From positions 1-58,049 of the forward strand of contig CAJNOQ010000271.1 of NCBI GenBank assembly GCA_905250885.1: DNA of 58,049 nucleotides. The letters are read 5' to 3'. The DNA comes from Didymodactylos carnosus. Its lineage: Eukaryota > Rotifera > Eurotatoria > Philodinida > Philodinidae. The position numbers were made by a program, and so were the translations under genes. The notes below the pieces were generated by a model that was not told where the DNA came from, searched no databases, and was given only the letters and a program-made list of their open reading frames with translations. This document shows positions 9,811 through 22,400 of this stretch, piece by piece. Numbering within the stretch: the stretch's first letter is position 1; every line of letters begins with the position of its first letter.

Positions 9811-11224
9811 AGTAGCAAGATCTATTTTTAAGCTAAGATATTCGGTTGGTGGAGGGATAAGGTCTAACGAACACAACTCGATATGCTAGCTTAAATACGC
9901 ATCAAAGTTTTGAATAGGGAAGGACGCAAAAAACAAAAACGTGAGATTACATCAGCCGAAGTCACGAAAAATTACACTGTAAACAATTTGGTATACTTTT
10001 ACATAAAACTTTTTACAACTAATCTCTGTAACGGTAAGTTTCATAATTGCTTCTCATCATATTCATAACAAACATGTTTCTTATTTCCCTTAAAAAATCT
10101 TGTAAGAAAACCATTAGTAAAAGCGCTAAGGTTGTGAGTATATCACTTCAACTCTTCNTCATATTCATAACAAACATGTTTCTTATTTCCCTTAAAAAAT
10201 CTTGTAAGAAAACCATTAGTAAAAGCGCTAAGGTTGTGAGTATATCACTTCAACTCTTCTGCTTCTCAATCTTAGGAGGAATTTTACAATAATATTGCCC
10301 GTTATTGATTATTTGAAGACATCAGAATTTAACGAAAAATCTGACTGCGATTAATATTCAGCCGTTGTGAAGATTGCTTTCTATTGAAAGAAGGTACGCT
10401 TGTCATTGATACAGAATAGCTAAACGTACACACGACATATTAGATTCTGAAAAGTTATAAATGCCGCTAAATGACACTTTTAGCATTTGAGAGGTTGAAT
10501 CGCTTCAAGAAGAATTAAAGGCAGTTTCGTAACCAAATATTTTCAGAAAGTAAGAAATCTAGAATCTTTGAAGGTGTTTTTATTGTCATGTATTTGACTT
10601 TATCCTATTACCTTTTTTGTTTTCAACAATTCACCCATATTTTGCTTCGATCATGCAGTAAACCCATTCTCTTCTCTTCTTTCATCATTTTATTCTTTAC
10701 ATGCATCTGAAGCTATAGAAAGTTTTTGAATTGTTTTCGTCTAGCGCCTACGGTCATTTGTTTTCCCACGCACAAGTCATTTTGTTTGCTATTTTATGGG
10801 AATTACAAAAAACTATGCGAGAAACAATCAATTCTTGCAGACATTCTTTTTTATTTCAATTATGCTTCTTCTAAAACAAACGTCTTGACTCATGTAGACA
10901 GATGAATGATTAAAGAACATACAAATATATGTATATATATATATGTGTGTACACTATTCCAATTGTTATATTTTTACTTTATGGCTCCTGCTTTTGTGTG
11001 TTCAAGTGGTAAAGTTAAAAATTGTTTATTAATAGGTCAGTAGAGAGCTGTGTGTAAAATCATTTTCTTCTTTTCCTCTTAGTGTTATAGTGTGTCATAT
11101 ATCGAAAGCAGCCTCATAGTTTTTGAAGGGTATAACATGCTCATTCATCAGTAACACTCTTCGCATTATTCGAGAGAGAATTCTGCTCTTATTCTGGTGA
11201 TTTAGCTGTTGTGGAACTTCAAAC
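9811..11224. other. Gene-free stretch with an assembly join
   Basis: Contains the N and duplicated 101 bases described separately, and a short (TA)n/TATATG tract near 10925-10950. No gene supported. Confidence 0.5.
10057..10259. repeat. Exact 101-base duplication either side of one N (assembly join)
   Basis: 10057-10157 and 10159-10259 are identical, separated by the only N (10158). This is what an uncollapsed contig overlap looks like. The 81-residue frame crossing it is an artefact. Confidence 0.92.
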
Positions 11225-11799
11225 ATCGCATGCAGTGACGTACCCAGGATTTCGGTAAGGGATGGATGACTTTCTAAGTTTTCGTGCTGAGCTGCGAGGG
11301 TTCCAATTTCTTTTTTTAGACGTTTTATCGTAGTAGTTAGTAAAGTATTCAACACGTAGTGTATACATATTTAGTGTTATTTTTTTAGAAGTTCGAAATG
11401 TAGAGTTTAAAATCTAAACACATTCAGTTGTTTGTCACTACCTTAGTTTGTAATCGAAACGCTTTACTCGTCTGTCAATTTCATTCATCGTTTCTCTTTT
11501 GTAAATTCATCGATCATTTCATCTATATTCAGATTACTAACTATATCTCTACCACTATATACATGCAATACAGCTAGATTACTTAATCGTTCATACCGGT
11601 TCTATTTCGTATTTTCGTTCCTTTTAATTTCATTGTTAAGAACGATGTTTTAGCTATATAGCACACACTGGAAGAATTTCAAATAAATGCATCAGTATGC
11701 AAATATCAGGACAGAAATCTTTGACTTTCTCTATCGCTTTTAATGTATCACTGATATTTGATAGTCGTTGATTCTCATTTTTTTACTCCATGTATATTT

Positions 11800-14150
11800 C
11801 CATAGTACAAATTCACTTTGAAATGTTTCTATATCATCAGTTACCAGATCATCAATATGATATCCAAAAATACTTTGGATTTTAGCATCAAATGTATGAT
11901 TTGATATTTGATGGTATCAGAAATGCTGTAAAAAACGATATGATAATTCATCTAATGCTGTTTGAATAAACGAATCATATATCGTTTTAAAATAATCCAT
12001 AACAGATGAAAATGGATTTCGTCGTTCTAAGACCATTAGAATATCATGTAATTTTGTGAAATGTTAAAATTCAGTATACAGGTCGTCTAGTTGTTTTTTT
12101 GTCGTACACATAGCAATCGATACTTTTTTCTCTCCCAAACGAGTATCACAATGTTTCTACATTTTGTATCATTTGTTGTTCTTCAACACACTTTCGTAAC
12201 GTTGTTTTTCGCTTTGGTGATGCGTTAATAAATTTAATAATAGCTTGCACACTACCAGAAAATAATGTAATCAATTGAATTGATTAAATTATTTTACTGG
12301 CAATCAGTTTATTTTGTATTTCTGGACCCATATACTAATCATTTTGTGCACAATTTTTTAAATGATTCACTAAAACTGCATCACCGTCTGCAGCACTAAA
12401 TAAAATAAGTTCTCGAAAATTTCTTTGACTTGAATTATTGATTGTTGATTCCGGGACACTATCGTCGTCATGTCCTTGAAAATGGATGTTTTTTTAGCGA
12501 ACAGAAGAATAGATTTAATAATACTGTGTAATTTTTCTATTTTCATTTTGTTGTTATGTTTCTGTTGTATCTAGAACCTGAACAACATCTTTACTTGGGT
12601 TGTTGTACTGTTAAGCAAATTCTGATGCTTATGGTTCAGATAATTGACGATATTATGTTTTTTCGTAATCTCATAAGAACTCCACAGCATTTTCCAATGA
12701 TTCCAATCGTTTGGTTACTAGATGACCTAATTGATCATGAGAAGATGTGTGTCAGAGTTGGAACCGTTTGAAAAAAACGCAATCGGATCGGATCGGCCGT
12801 TAACGGCCGATTAAAAAATTTTTCTAAATCGGTAAAAACCGGTCTAAAAAAGTTTGATTATTTTCTAATGATATTTGTTTTTCAGTGGTCTATGCCACTA
12901 AAACACACAGTGTGTCCTTGTAACCATCTTTCAAGAGATGAAAATATAGGCACTTATCGACACCAAACTTCGAAATGTGTCACAGCTTCCAAGTCGACAT
13001 CGAAAAGCTTGGTGTGAGTCCGATGAGCTCACTATGAGAATAAGATACTCATATACACACTTTCACAACACGAACAGTTCTGACCGATATATTTCTTTAT
13101 ACTATTTTGTGGACAAAGCAGAAAAAATACAGAAAAATGAATAAGTCGTAACTAATTACTATGTGTTCATAAATACATGTATATTCCTAATTACTCGTTG
13201 AATGCACAGCTGAATTTTCCTTCAAACCCTTCTTAAAACTATAGGTGTTATTAGGGGAAAGTACAAGTCAGTTTTGTTTCTGCTATTGAAAATTACACAA
13301 AAAAAGCAAATTTTTTTTTTGAAATTCTTTTTGCTGAAAAAATGATTTGAAAAGAAGGAAAACCTCAGAAAAGTTTTATAAAGATAAATCGGTAAAAAAA
13401 CGGCCGATTGAAAAGTTTAATCGGAACGGATCGGATCGGACGTTAACGGCCGACCCGATACCGATTTACCGATCCGGTTCCAACTCTGATGTGTGTCTAG
13501 GAAATAAAATACAATATTGACATATTATATCTTTTAATAATGGCCAATAACTAAGCCACTTCGGCTTTTCTAACCACGAGTGTTTACATAAAGGTCTCTT
13601 TCTATCGTACAATTCTAATTTTGGAAATTCTTCATATCGATGTGACACATAAGGATTTGTTAGAACATCATGTAGAACCGTTCAATTTGTCGTGATATTC
13701 GTATTAATATAACTACTAACATCATGAACATACTTTTGTGATGATGTTGTCATACTTTTCGACGTTGTCGAATCTACTGGTACTATTTTATCATTTTCGT
13801 TAATGAGCTGAATTGTTGATGATGAGCTGGATTCTACTGTTATCTGGCGATTCATCATTCATAGAACGATGTCTTTTTATATATGATGACAAATCTGTGG
13901 TCATTTCTGCTAATGGTATATACGTTGATTCATTAAGGTCAGTTAAAATTATCTCACAATATATGTTTGAACTTCTATCTTCTTAATCATCGCCAATTTT
14001 TGGTTTTTTGAACCATTTATCAAGGGTACTTCGTTTCTTATTCTCATGTAGTTCACGCTGTATTTTTTTCTTTATTCGAAAATACTGTTTACAATTGGAA
14101 TTACTTCCACAGATAACAGTGTGAGAAACAACGGTGTTCATATTTTTGTG
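11800..14150 (-). pseudogene. hAT transposase relic (TTF zinc finger / DUF4371, ZMYM1-like)
   Basis: Reading minus from about 14110: an N-terminal basic segment ending STLDKWFKKPKIGDD; then near 13650-13500 a TTF-type zinc-finger segment (KRPLCKHSWLEKPKWLSYW, CQYCILFPRH). After the inserted MITE the frame resumes near 12740 (WNHWKML, then a degraded HEKS-like part), ILLFAKK, then FQGHDDD...SSQRNFRELI and GDAVLVNHLKNC near 12490-12370, YMGPEIQNKLI near 12325. That order is the one in ZMYM1-like hAT transposases. Several stops and frame changes break it, so it cannot be functional. The C-terminal dimerisation region is not recognisable; the open frame at 11095-11355 runs across the element end and is not part of it. 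Confidence 0.8.
12753..13488. mobile_element. 736-base hAT-type MITE nested in the hAT transposon
   Basis: Perfect 14-base terminal inverted repeats, CAGAGTTGGAACCG at 12753 and CGGTTCCAACTCTG ending 13488. They are flanked by perfect 8-base duplications ATGTGTGT (12745-12752 and 13489-13496). Both subterminal regions carry tandem ATCGG/GGATC units and palindromic GGCCGTTAACGGCC, in inverted orientation. No coding capacity. It splits the transposase relic just after the zinc-finger segment, so it inserted later. Confidence 0.93.
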
Positions 14151-14455
14151 TTTTTTTCATAGATAAAATTATAAATATTTCTAGATTCTTTCTTTTCCTT
14201 ACGTACAAATGTGCGTGTTTTTGAAGTTAGTTTTCGTATCGTTAGTAATTTGAAAATGACCATTTATAAACAGATCGAAATACTATATACAATCCACTGG
14301 ATTAACTATTAAGTTTATATGGAAATCGTTGTACCTAAGCTCTACTCATTTTTATTTTCATCTTCAAGTAAAATAATTTCGAACGTTGGGAAATCGAAAC
14401 CTCTAATGGTCAATACTGATCCTGATCCCGTGCTGGATACGCTGCTGATCACATG

Positions 14456-15529
14456 TAACTGTGATAGACATGAATAAAAATTCTATAAATTATAAAAATA
14501 ATTTTGACTACAGGTGTATGACCTATCCACTAATACCGTAAAACGTAAAATAATGCAGCCATATTCTAGAATAATTTATTCATTCTCTTTTTTACTAGCC
14601 TCTGATCTTTTCTTTTCGTATTCGGCTTAATTATTTTTCGGATTTAAATATCATGAAAAATATTTGAATAACTTGACCTCACACACACATTTTATCCACA
14701 GAGATCAATACACATATAATCGTACTTTATTTCTTTTTTTTATATACACTGTGAATAATATCTAGGGCCGATTGAGAACATTAAAAATCGTTCGGATTGT
14801 TAGACAATAATGAATAGAAATATTCATTAGTCACATCATAGAATAAGATCTTTTCTTGTACATTTTCGCTTTATCTCAGAATGAAAATAGTTTTCAATAA
14901 AGTAATAGGAGTGAGTCAGTATTTGGATTTTTTTCTATGCGTCATTTAGTGTTCTGTTGCTTCCCAATTACTCAATTACTCAATTAAATACGTCATTTAT
15001 TGAAATAAAACCTGATGAAGAAGTAACTTCTTGAAGGGTAGGATTTATCTTGCACATTTGTAATATATCACAAACACTGGAATCGTACAATAGTGAACCG
15101 AAGGTGTATACTTTCTGACTAAATTTTTAGTGATTAAATTAGTGTATTAGAGTGTCTTTACAAAAAATCACTCGCTAACATAACTTAGCTATACTCACCC
15201 TCACTCCCTCACAGGAGAAGACGCGTTTTTTCCAAAGAAAACAGTAGAATAAATGCATATTTTGACGATCTAGTATGGCTTATGTAGACTATCGTGTAAG
15301 ACTAAAATAATATGTGTTGCCAATTTTCTTCTAGTAAAAGTCAGAGTGGATACGCACAGGTATGGAAAATAAAAATTTTCAACTCTCATAGACACATGTT
15401 ATCATCGATTTGAAAAGAAGAAATAGAAGAAACGTTGGTTTTCTCACTTCTAAGACATATGTCGTCTAGTGTAAAACTGAAATAGATAAGTTTTTCTATT
15501 GAAATAGAATGAAGTAATTTTTTATTTAG
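14456..15529. other. Gene-free stretch
   Basis: AT-rich; no supported gene. The last bases (to 15529, TTTTTTATTTAG) form a T-rich splice acceptor ahead of the EF-hand gene. Confidence 0.5.
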
Positions 15530-15543
15530 AAAACTAATAAAAT

Positions 15544-16352
15544 ATGAGTGCACAAGTCGTTGAATCACATAATGTATTACCATTTAATGCTGAATTAATC
15601 AATAAATATTCAAAATATGTTAAAACGATATCTAAACGTGTTGTTGAAGGTAAGATTATTGATTTTATTTTTAAATTCAAGAAAACAAATATAGAAAACA
15701 ACCTGATGTATTGTGTACATATCAAGACGACCATGTTGATTTCACATTAAAGAATGGAAGAAGTAATTAAATGGAAAACTTAATTTATCTATTTTGTGTA
15801 TACTTTTAGTCGAATTTTGTTGGTTTCAAAAAGATCCGAGACAAAGTTTTAACATGCGTATGACAGAAAAACAATTTGAAGAAGCAAAGAAAAATATTCG
15901 ATCAAAAAGTAGATACAAAACTAATGTATAACAAAATAATATAATTTATATTCTATTTAGAACTTCTTCAAATGAAATTTGAAACATTTTCCGACTTAAT
16001 TGCTGTTGTTTTTGCAAATGATGCTGATATTGACACGTACACATTACGAAATACATTTGATCATCTTTTTGATCAAAATAATAACGGAACAATAGAACGG
16101 GAAGAATTTGAATCGTTATTAACCTTACTGCAAGCATTTCATCATGAAAAACATCTACAAAATAATTTTCAATTAACAGAAAGTTTTAGCCGAGTATTTG
16201 AAGATAGAAATAACCATATCAGTTTTAAAGGTAAGATAGGTTGAATTTATGTTGGTCATAATAGAATCAATTTTAACGACTTTTTCATTTTAATTTTAGA
16301 TTTCTGTGATTTTGTTAGAAAAGGTTATGTTCGAGAATTATTCATGCGCTAA
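15544..16352 (+). CDS. EF-hand calcium-binding protein
   Basis: Exons 15544-15649, 15810-15908, 15961-16230 and 16300-16352, phases consistent, 175 residues. One canonical EF-hand loop is visible at residues 106-117 (DQNNNGTIEREE: D, N, N, T, I, E at the coordinating positions). It is preceded by a helix TLRNTFDHLF and followed by FESLLTLL. A second, degenerate loop near EDRNNHISFKDF lacks a proper 12-residue spacing. The first half has no domain I recognise. Role beyond calcium binding is unknown; a regulatory sensor is the usual guess. A T-rich AG acceptor ends at 15529, 14 bases before the ATG, and may accept a spliced leader. Confidence 0.8.
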
Positions 16353-16606
16353 TCGACTATATTATAATTATAGACATTTTGTTGGTGTTCATTCATGTTC
16401 CTTCTTTGAAAGAAAAATATGTCAAGGATGAGTGGTAGATGATAAAGTCGTAAACTCAAGTGTTATCTAAATGCAAAACACTGTTTGTCTGTTTGTTTGT
16501 TCTGTTATTTTTTCTGTGTTAGTAAGTTTAAGTTAATTCTGTTTTTTTTTTGTATATAAGTATAAGATATATATATATATAAGTGTTAAACATATTAATA
16601 AAATTG

Positions 16607-17511
16607 ATGGCTGCTAATTTAGCGAAACGAGCAACAGCCCTTATTACAGGCAGTACTAGTGGAATTGGCCATGATTTAGCGAAAGGTTTTGCAGCTAAAG
16701 GTTATAATATTGTGGTTAATGGTACGCGAAAGGAAGGATACCAAATAGCTGAACAGTTAAAACTCGAACATAACATCGATGCCATCTATTTACCAGCTAA
16801 TATGAAAAATGCTGATGAATTGAACACAGTTGTGGAAAAAACATTAGAAAAATTTGAACGAATAGATGTTTTAATCAATAATGCTGGTGTTCAGTATGTT
16901 GCACCTATCGATGAGTTTCCAATTGAAAAATGGCGTGATATTATTGATATTAACTTAACATCAGCATTTGTATTGTCAAAAGCAGTATGGCAACAAATGA
17001 AAAAACAGCATTTTGGAAGAATAATAAATATGGTAAAGTATCTTCATTGATATTTGTGCAGCAAGTGACTTATTTACGTCTCTCTTAGGCGTCAGTTCAT
17101 TCACTCGTAGCATCCGAATATAAAACAGCGTACGTTTCTTCAAAACATGCGCTTATTGGTCTCACCAAAGTATTGGCTCTTGAAGGAGCTCCTCATGGAA
17201 TTACTGTAAATTCACTTTGTCCTGGTAAGTTAGTTTGTAAGTTTCTTGAGAGTTCAAATAGTTACAAATATCCAATTATTTTAGGCTACGTAAGAACTCC
17301 ATTAGTTGACAAGCAAATTCATAATCAAGCTAAATATCATAATATTAGTGAAGAAGATGTCATTAGTAAAATATTGCTTACAAAACACGCTATTAAGGAA
17401 TTTGTTACTACAGATACATTGACAGAATTAACATTGTTTCTCGCTAGTGCACAAGCAAGTACAATTAGTGGAACAGCCATACCAATCGATTGTGCATGGA
17501 GTTCCAGTTGA
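16607..17511 (+). CDS. bdhA: D-3-hydroxybutyrate dehydrogenase-like short-chain dehydrogenase
   Basis: Classical SDR of 262 residues, predicted to interconvert D-3-hydroxybutyrate and acetoacetate with NAD(H). Exons 16607-17032, 17089-17224, 17285-17511; phases agree. Motifs: cofactor loop TGSTSGIG (14-21), NNAG (91-94), catalytic S144, Y157 and K161 in the YxxxK (YVSSK), then CPGYVRTPLVDKQI and ISEEDVI. The stretch SVHSLVASEYKTAYVSSKH and the CPGYVRTPLV-KQI block are the signature of the bacterial-type cytosolic enzyme, not the longer animal mitochondrial BDH1. No targeting peptide. The acid end of the family (GGW) reads DCAW here. The start is the ATG at 16607; an earlier GTG is not used in eukaryotes. 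Two introns and AT-rich coding match the neighbours. Origin by old horizontal transfer is inference. Confidence 0.88.
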
Positions 17512-19460
17512 TAATATTATTATTTTGCTCGTCTATATGGCTCAAATAATAAACATAATGCAATGCTAAGTGCATGCAAAACTTATTAACGTTTTCTTCA
17601 GAAATCAGACGTGTTCGGAAGTTTTCTCGTAAGAGTAACAATCAGTAAACGAATATTTTGTACTATATGTTGAGCAAAACAGCAATCTTCGTTGTGTGTG
17701 GAGACGATTTTCTATAATGCAGTGATTGTCTTTTTCTTCCGCTGTAAAATATAACAAAAACGCATTGAAGTGATCGTATATCTTCCTTTATACTCTGTGT
17801 AAAGTCAAATTTTAGTCAAAATTTTCAAATGTCATAGAATTGTTCTAAAATGGCTGATATTGTCTATTTCAACGAGCTTTCAACTAAAAGGAAATAAATT
17901 CGTTGATATGTAGTTGAGACTCATTTCGCGATCTTATATCATGTTATGAATATACGAAAATTCATCCGCGAGAAAAATTCAATTTTCAGGATGAAAACTG
18001 GTTCAATATTAGTAGAAAGAATAGAAAATTAATTTTTTCATACAACTATCTAACGTGATAGGTTCAACCACCGGGTATGCGACTGCTGATGCGTATATTG
18101 CGAATCCTGGATTTTAAGAACCATGGTAACGTTGGAGTTTCAAACTTGTGCAGGTATAGTCGAGACGATATGCTTCTTCTATATACCAATTACTTAAACA
18201 AGAATATTTATCTAAGGAGGATGGTAATACCTGAAAATTTTTCCTCTGCATATCTACATTTCATTGATGGTATGTGAATAAAAAGAAAAATAACCGAGAA
18301 TAACAAACAGCTAAAAAGAATACAAAAAATAGCGCGCGCACTGCAAACAAAAGAAAGACAGAATCTTTAATACGTTTAAATAAAACGTTTTGTTTTTATA
18401 ATATATTTATTGATGAAAAAACTTTAAAACTAAGATGTTTTGCTAAACAGATAATATGGCGGAACCGTTAAGAAGAAAATGGATCGACAATGGACATTGA
18501 GATGAAACAAGATAAGACAACATTAATATTCAACAAAAGCTCAGATCTTTCATCTGAGTATCTTTACAATGTAGAAAATAATATTTAGCTGTTTCGAGAA
18601 GTTTTTATTTACAATATAGATTAAACTGAATGTAGTTTATTTTCTCCTGATCGACAAGCAAAGAGCTGAAACCCAATCACATTCGTGTCATTTGAGAAAC
18701 GTTTAGCCTGTCATCTTCGCTGAACCATGGAAGAGAACATAAAGGAAAGTAAAGAGCAGTCTTTAATCGAGTAAAGAATTCCCCGATAGCGAGTAGAGAA
18801 CGTAGATTATGTGAAAGGTTGTTCTAGTCGTCTATTATGTGAACTAACACGGATTGATTTGGGTAATTTGTGTTAGCCATTAGTTTAAAAATATCTAAAG
18901 ATTAAGAACGTCTCGTCATCATTAATCGTATAATTGATTAAGAACGTATTTTACAGTCGTTCTTCTCATTTTCAAATTTACTTTTTATGTAAATGTGTAT
19001 CTGTATAGACAATAGCATTAATATATAACAAAAAAAACATTTGTAAAACAAAAACAAAACAAAGTAGATCACATATTTTAAAAAATTGATCAGATGTAGA
19101 GCAGTCATACAAAAATCACTGAGTTTAGATCATAATTAGATCACAAAAATAGAAAAAGTATATTGTCCTTTCTTTATATATCCTATTTAAAACAGCGAAA
19201 TAATGTTGTTGAACTCTAATAGAGATATTTTGAACGAATTAAATTCAAGTTATTAAATAGATAAATCAGAAATGCATTAGCTCTTTTTTAATTGGTCACT
19301 AAATTTCATCTATACTGTAATTGGAAGATCCAATTTGATTTTTAAAAAAGAAAAAAACAGGAAACAACCTGTTATTGAAGCATTCTTGAGAAACGTCTTA
19401 AGGTTGAACAATATTGCTGACATCAGCATCCGTCAACTTTAGGTCTCATTTACAGTTTTG
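17512..19460. other. Gene-free stretch between convergent genes
   Basis: AT-rich; short frame at 18077-18277 not supported. Probably holds the 3' UTRs of the SDR gene and of the minus-strand myotubularin gene. Confidence 0.5.
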
Positions 19461-22400
19461 TTAAACTCGTGTATCGAGTGTATTTGGATGCCATGAATTT
19501 GCATAGCTAAATGGATAATAAATGTCAAGAGTACTTTTCTCTCTATTTGATTTATTCCGAATATGACTGCTACTATTTACTATCGATGATTGTATTCGTT
19601 TATAGTTCATTTTTTCCACTTTTAATTGTTTATGTAAGAAATGGAGTTCATCTGATAATTGTTCTTGAACAGAATTTTCATCATATTGTTTTAAACGAAA
19701 TATTTCATAACGACAGTAACATTTTGTCCAAAAAACAATGTTAAATAAACGCCAATCTACAATTAAATCATTTAAAAATATTTGTGGTGATTCAATATTT
19801 TCAAAATCTAATAATGATGCTTCATTTAAAGCATCGACTGTTGGTGCACGTAGAGTAACTGCTAAGGATAATGAATAATCATTTATCATCGATGGTTTCT
19901 CTGAAACAGGTGTACTGGTCACATGTTGTGATGGTCCCAGTGGTGCTTCGAAATAAACACTTTTATAATTGTGTCGATTAACTCCTGGAACAGTTTGTTC
20001 AATATTATTCGTATAGGATAATGATTGTCGGTGGTGTCTATTTGGTGTATAAGTTGTAGAAGCTGATTGAGGATAACGAAGTGTGGGCGTCATGTATGGA
20101 ACAGTAACTTCAGTTGATGTTGATGGCAATAAAGAAGATGAAAATATTGATGCTTCATTTCGAAGTGATCGACATATATTAGAATACAAATATAATGAAA
20201 AATCAAATGTCGATAATAATAATACATGGGGTGGACAATTATTCATTGCATCAAGACGTTCATTAACGTTATTAAACACAAATGTATGATGGTAACAATA
20301 ACAAACACTACGATATAATTCAATAAGTAAATCGTCTGTAAATTCGAATAAAAATGGATTTTGAACAATTAACTGATATACACAATCAAGAAACAAAAGA
20401 AATAATGGTGACTAAATAAAGTAAAATAAAACTAGACTTCTTAACATGGTAAAAGAGAAAAACTTTTTGCACCTCTTGAGCTGACTGTGATGTGTTATCA
20501 TATCCAAATCGTTCTCGAAAATGATGACCACGTGTTATCCATTCTTTTACAATCAATTCACAAAAACCTTTGATTGTACGACATTTTGGACGCAATAAAA
20601 TTTGTATAAGCGATGACATCAGACAACTATTATCATAATCACTGCCTAAACAACAAATAATAGGTGAGAGAACGTTTTGATGAGAGACAAACTGTCATAC
20701 CAGCTAATTCAATATGTTTGTAATCCAATACCTTGGCTAATAATGCAGCACCATGTAATGCATTTGAAACATATTTTAACCATTTACATACATTCAGTTT
20801 TGATAACCACTTTTCATCCTGATCTTCTAGAAAACAAAAAGATCAACTTGAGCTATTAAAATAGGATAAAAATCAAACCTTACCTGCAGGAATCAAGCAT
20901 ATTTCTAATAATTTTTCATAACTTGCTTGCAAACGTTTTAAATTACATGGAAATTTTGATAAATTATAACGTTGAAATTCTTGTGTAGCATCAGATGACG
21001 GGTGATGGTAATGATGGGATGAATAATTTAACGTGGTTAAACGAGAATCGGTTGTTATTCGACGCAAACTAAATAAAATGGATAAAGCGATTAAAACTTA
21101 AGGTAAAAAAATATTCGATACCACAGCCATAATCGCATGTATATCTGAAGAAGACGTATTTTGCAAAACCACAAGTGTCCTCGCTGTTTGTCCTGATATC
21201 AAGAATAGTATTAAATACTGTTTAGCGTGAAACAAAATGCGCAGCGCTTCGGATAAACGTTTGGTGATAGTAAGAACGACTTCATTTGTAGAGAAAATAT
21301 TCATCTACTATCTGACATTCTAATAAAATGTTTTGAAGCCATAGTTAAGTAGTAAAAGGTAGAGTTTCAAACCACAACGAAGAAGATATCAACAAATTGA
21401 CATGTATGTTCATTTCACATATTTTAATCATGTAACAGGTGAATTTTATGTTGCTAGTTTTTCTTTCCATCAAGAGCTTGAAATGTCAAGTTATGTCGAA
21501 TAAAATATTTTGATTATTTTTTTTCGGTAAAAATATTATTTTATTGTACTATTGGTCGTCTGATTCTAGTTCTTATTTATAAAAATATTTTTAATTGTAT
21601 AATCATAACTGTGGAGAGAAGAAAAATAGGCTTAAGTGATCTAATACAATTCATTTGTTGTTGTTTTTTAATAAAAAGGTTACATACGGATCTCTTCCTT
21701 CTGATTCTGGTGGTATATCAGGTACAGTAACTAACATGCGTTGTTTACGATAATTGTTTTCCGAGGGTAGAGATGTATGCGTCCAATGCCAAATCTAAAA
21801 TAGGTAACATTTTTTCTATAAACATTGCATATGAAACGCATGTGAGAAAAATTGCAGAAGATTATCTAATTGTGTTTTGAATTAAATTTTTTGTTATAAT
21901 TATTAAAATATCTGAAAAAGATTTTTTTTTCCACATTATTTTAACGAATAAACACATGTCTAATGAGTTGAAAGATACGACAGCTGGACAATGATAAAGA
22001 TAACTATGAGCAGTGTTAGTAAAAGAAAATAAAGAAATGAAAACAAATCCTGTTATTTTTACCAAACCTCGTGTTCCTTCTTTCCGATTAAGTCGAACGA
22101 ATGGACCATCTCTAAATAAAGAGAAAAATCAATACTATATAATATAGTGAAAAAATAATTTTTCTTACTCTATCGCAATATTTCTTTCATCGAATTTTTC
22201 TCTATCAACGACCCATTGTTCTTCATTAGCATTATCTAATTCAGATTTCCAGTCTGAATACATCAGATAGCTCTTAATACGTTCATCTTCACTGAAACGA
22301 AAATCTAAAATAAAATCAGTTTTGTTTCATATTTTATCTATGAGATGGATGTGTTCATTGAACAAAAATCGTACACTGAACAGAAGCTTTCTAAATTCTT

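Larger units (their letters stand above)
11225..14455 (-). mobile_element. Decayed hAT transposon with TIRs and 8-base target duplication
   Basis: Left end 11233 reads CAGTGACGTACCCAGGAT; right end 14447 reads TGCTGGATACGCTGCTG, its imperfect reverse complement (12 of 17). Flanking 8-mers ATCGCATG (11225-11232) and ATCACATG (14448-14455) differ at one base, as expected for an old hAT target duplication. Inside, on minus, lie pieces of a ZMYM1/TTF-type hAT transposase. The element, without its flanks, is about 3.2 kb including a later 736-base insertion. Confidence 0.85.

Noticed and set aside
10047-10292. 81-residue frame with a repeated peptide
   Set aside because: It crosses the N and the duplicated 101 bases; an assembly artefact.
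11095-11355. 86-residue minus frame near the hAT element
   Set aside because: It runs across the element end at 11233 and shows no hAT dimerisation motif.
21098-21304. 68-residue minus frame inside the myotubularin gene
   Set aside because: Direct splicing of the neighbouring exons (21688 to 21068) keeps phase and gives a normal domain; this frame cannot be joined in phase.
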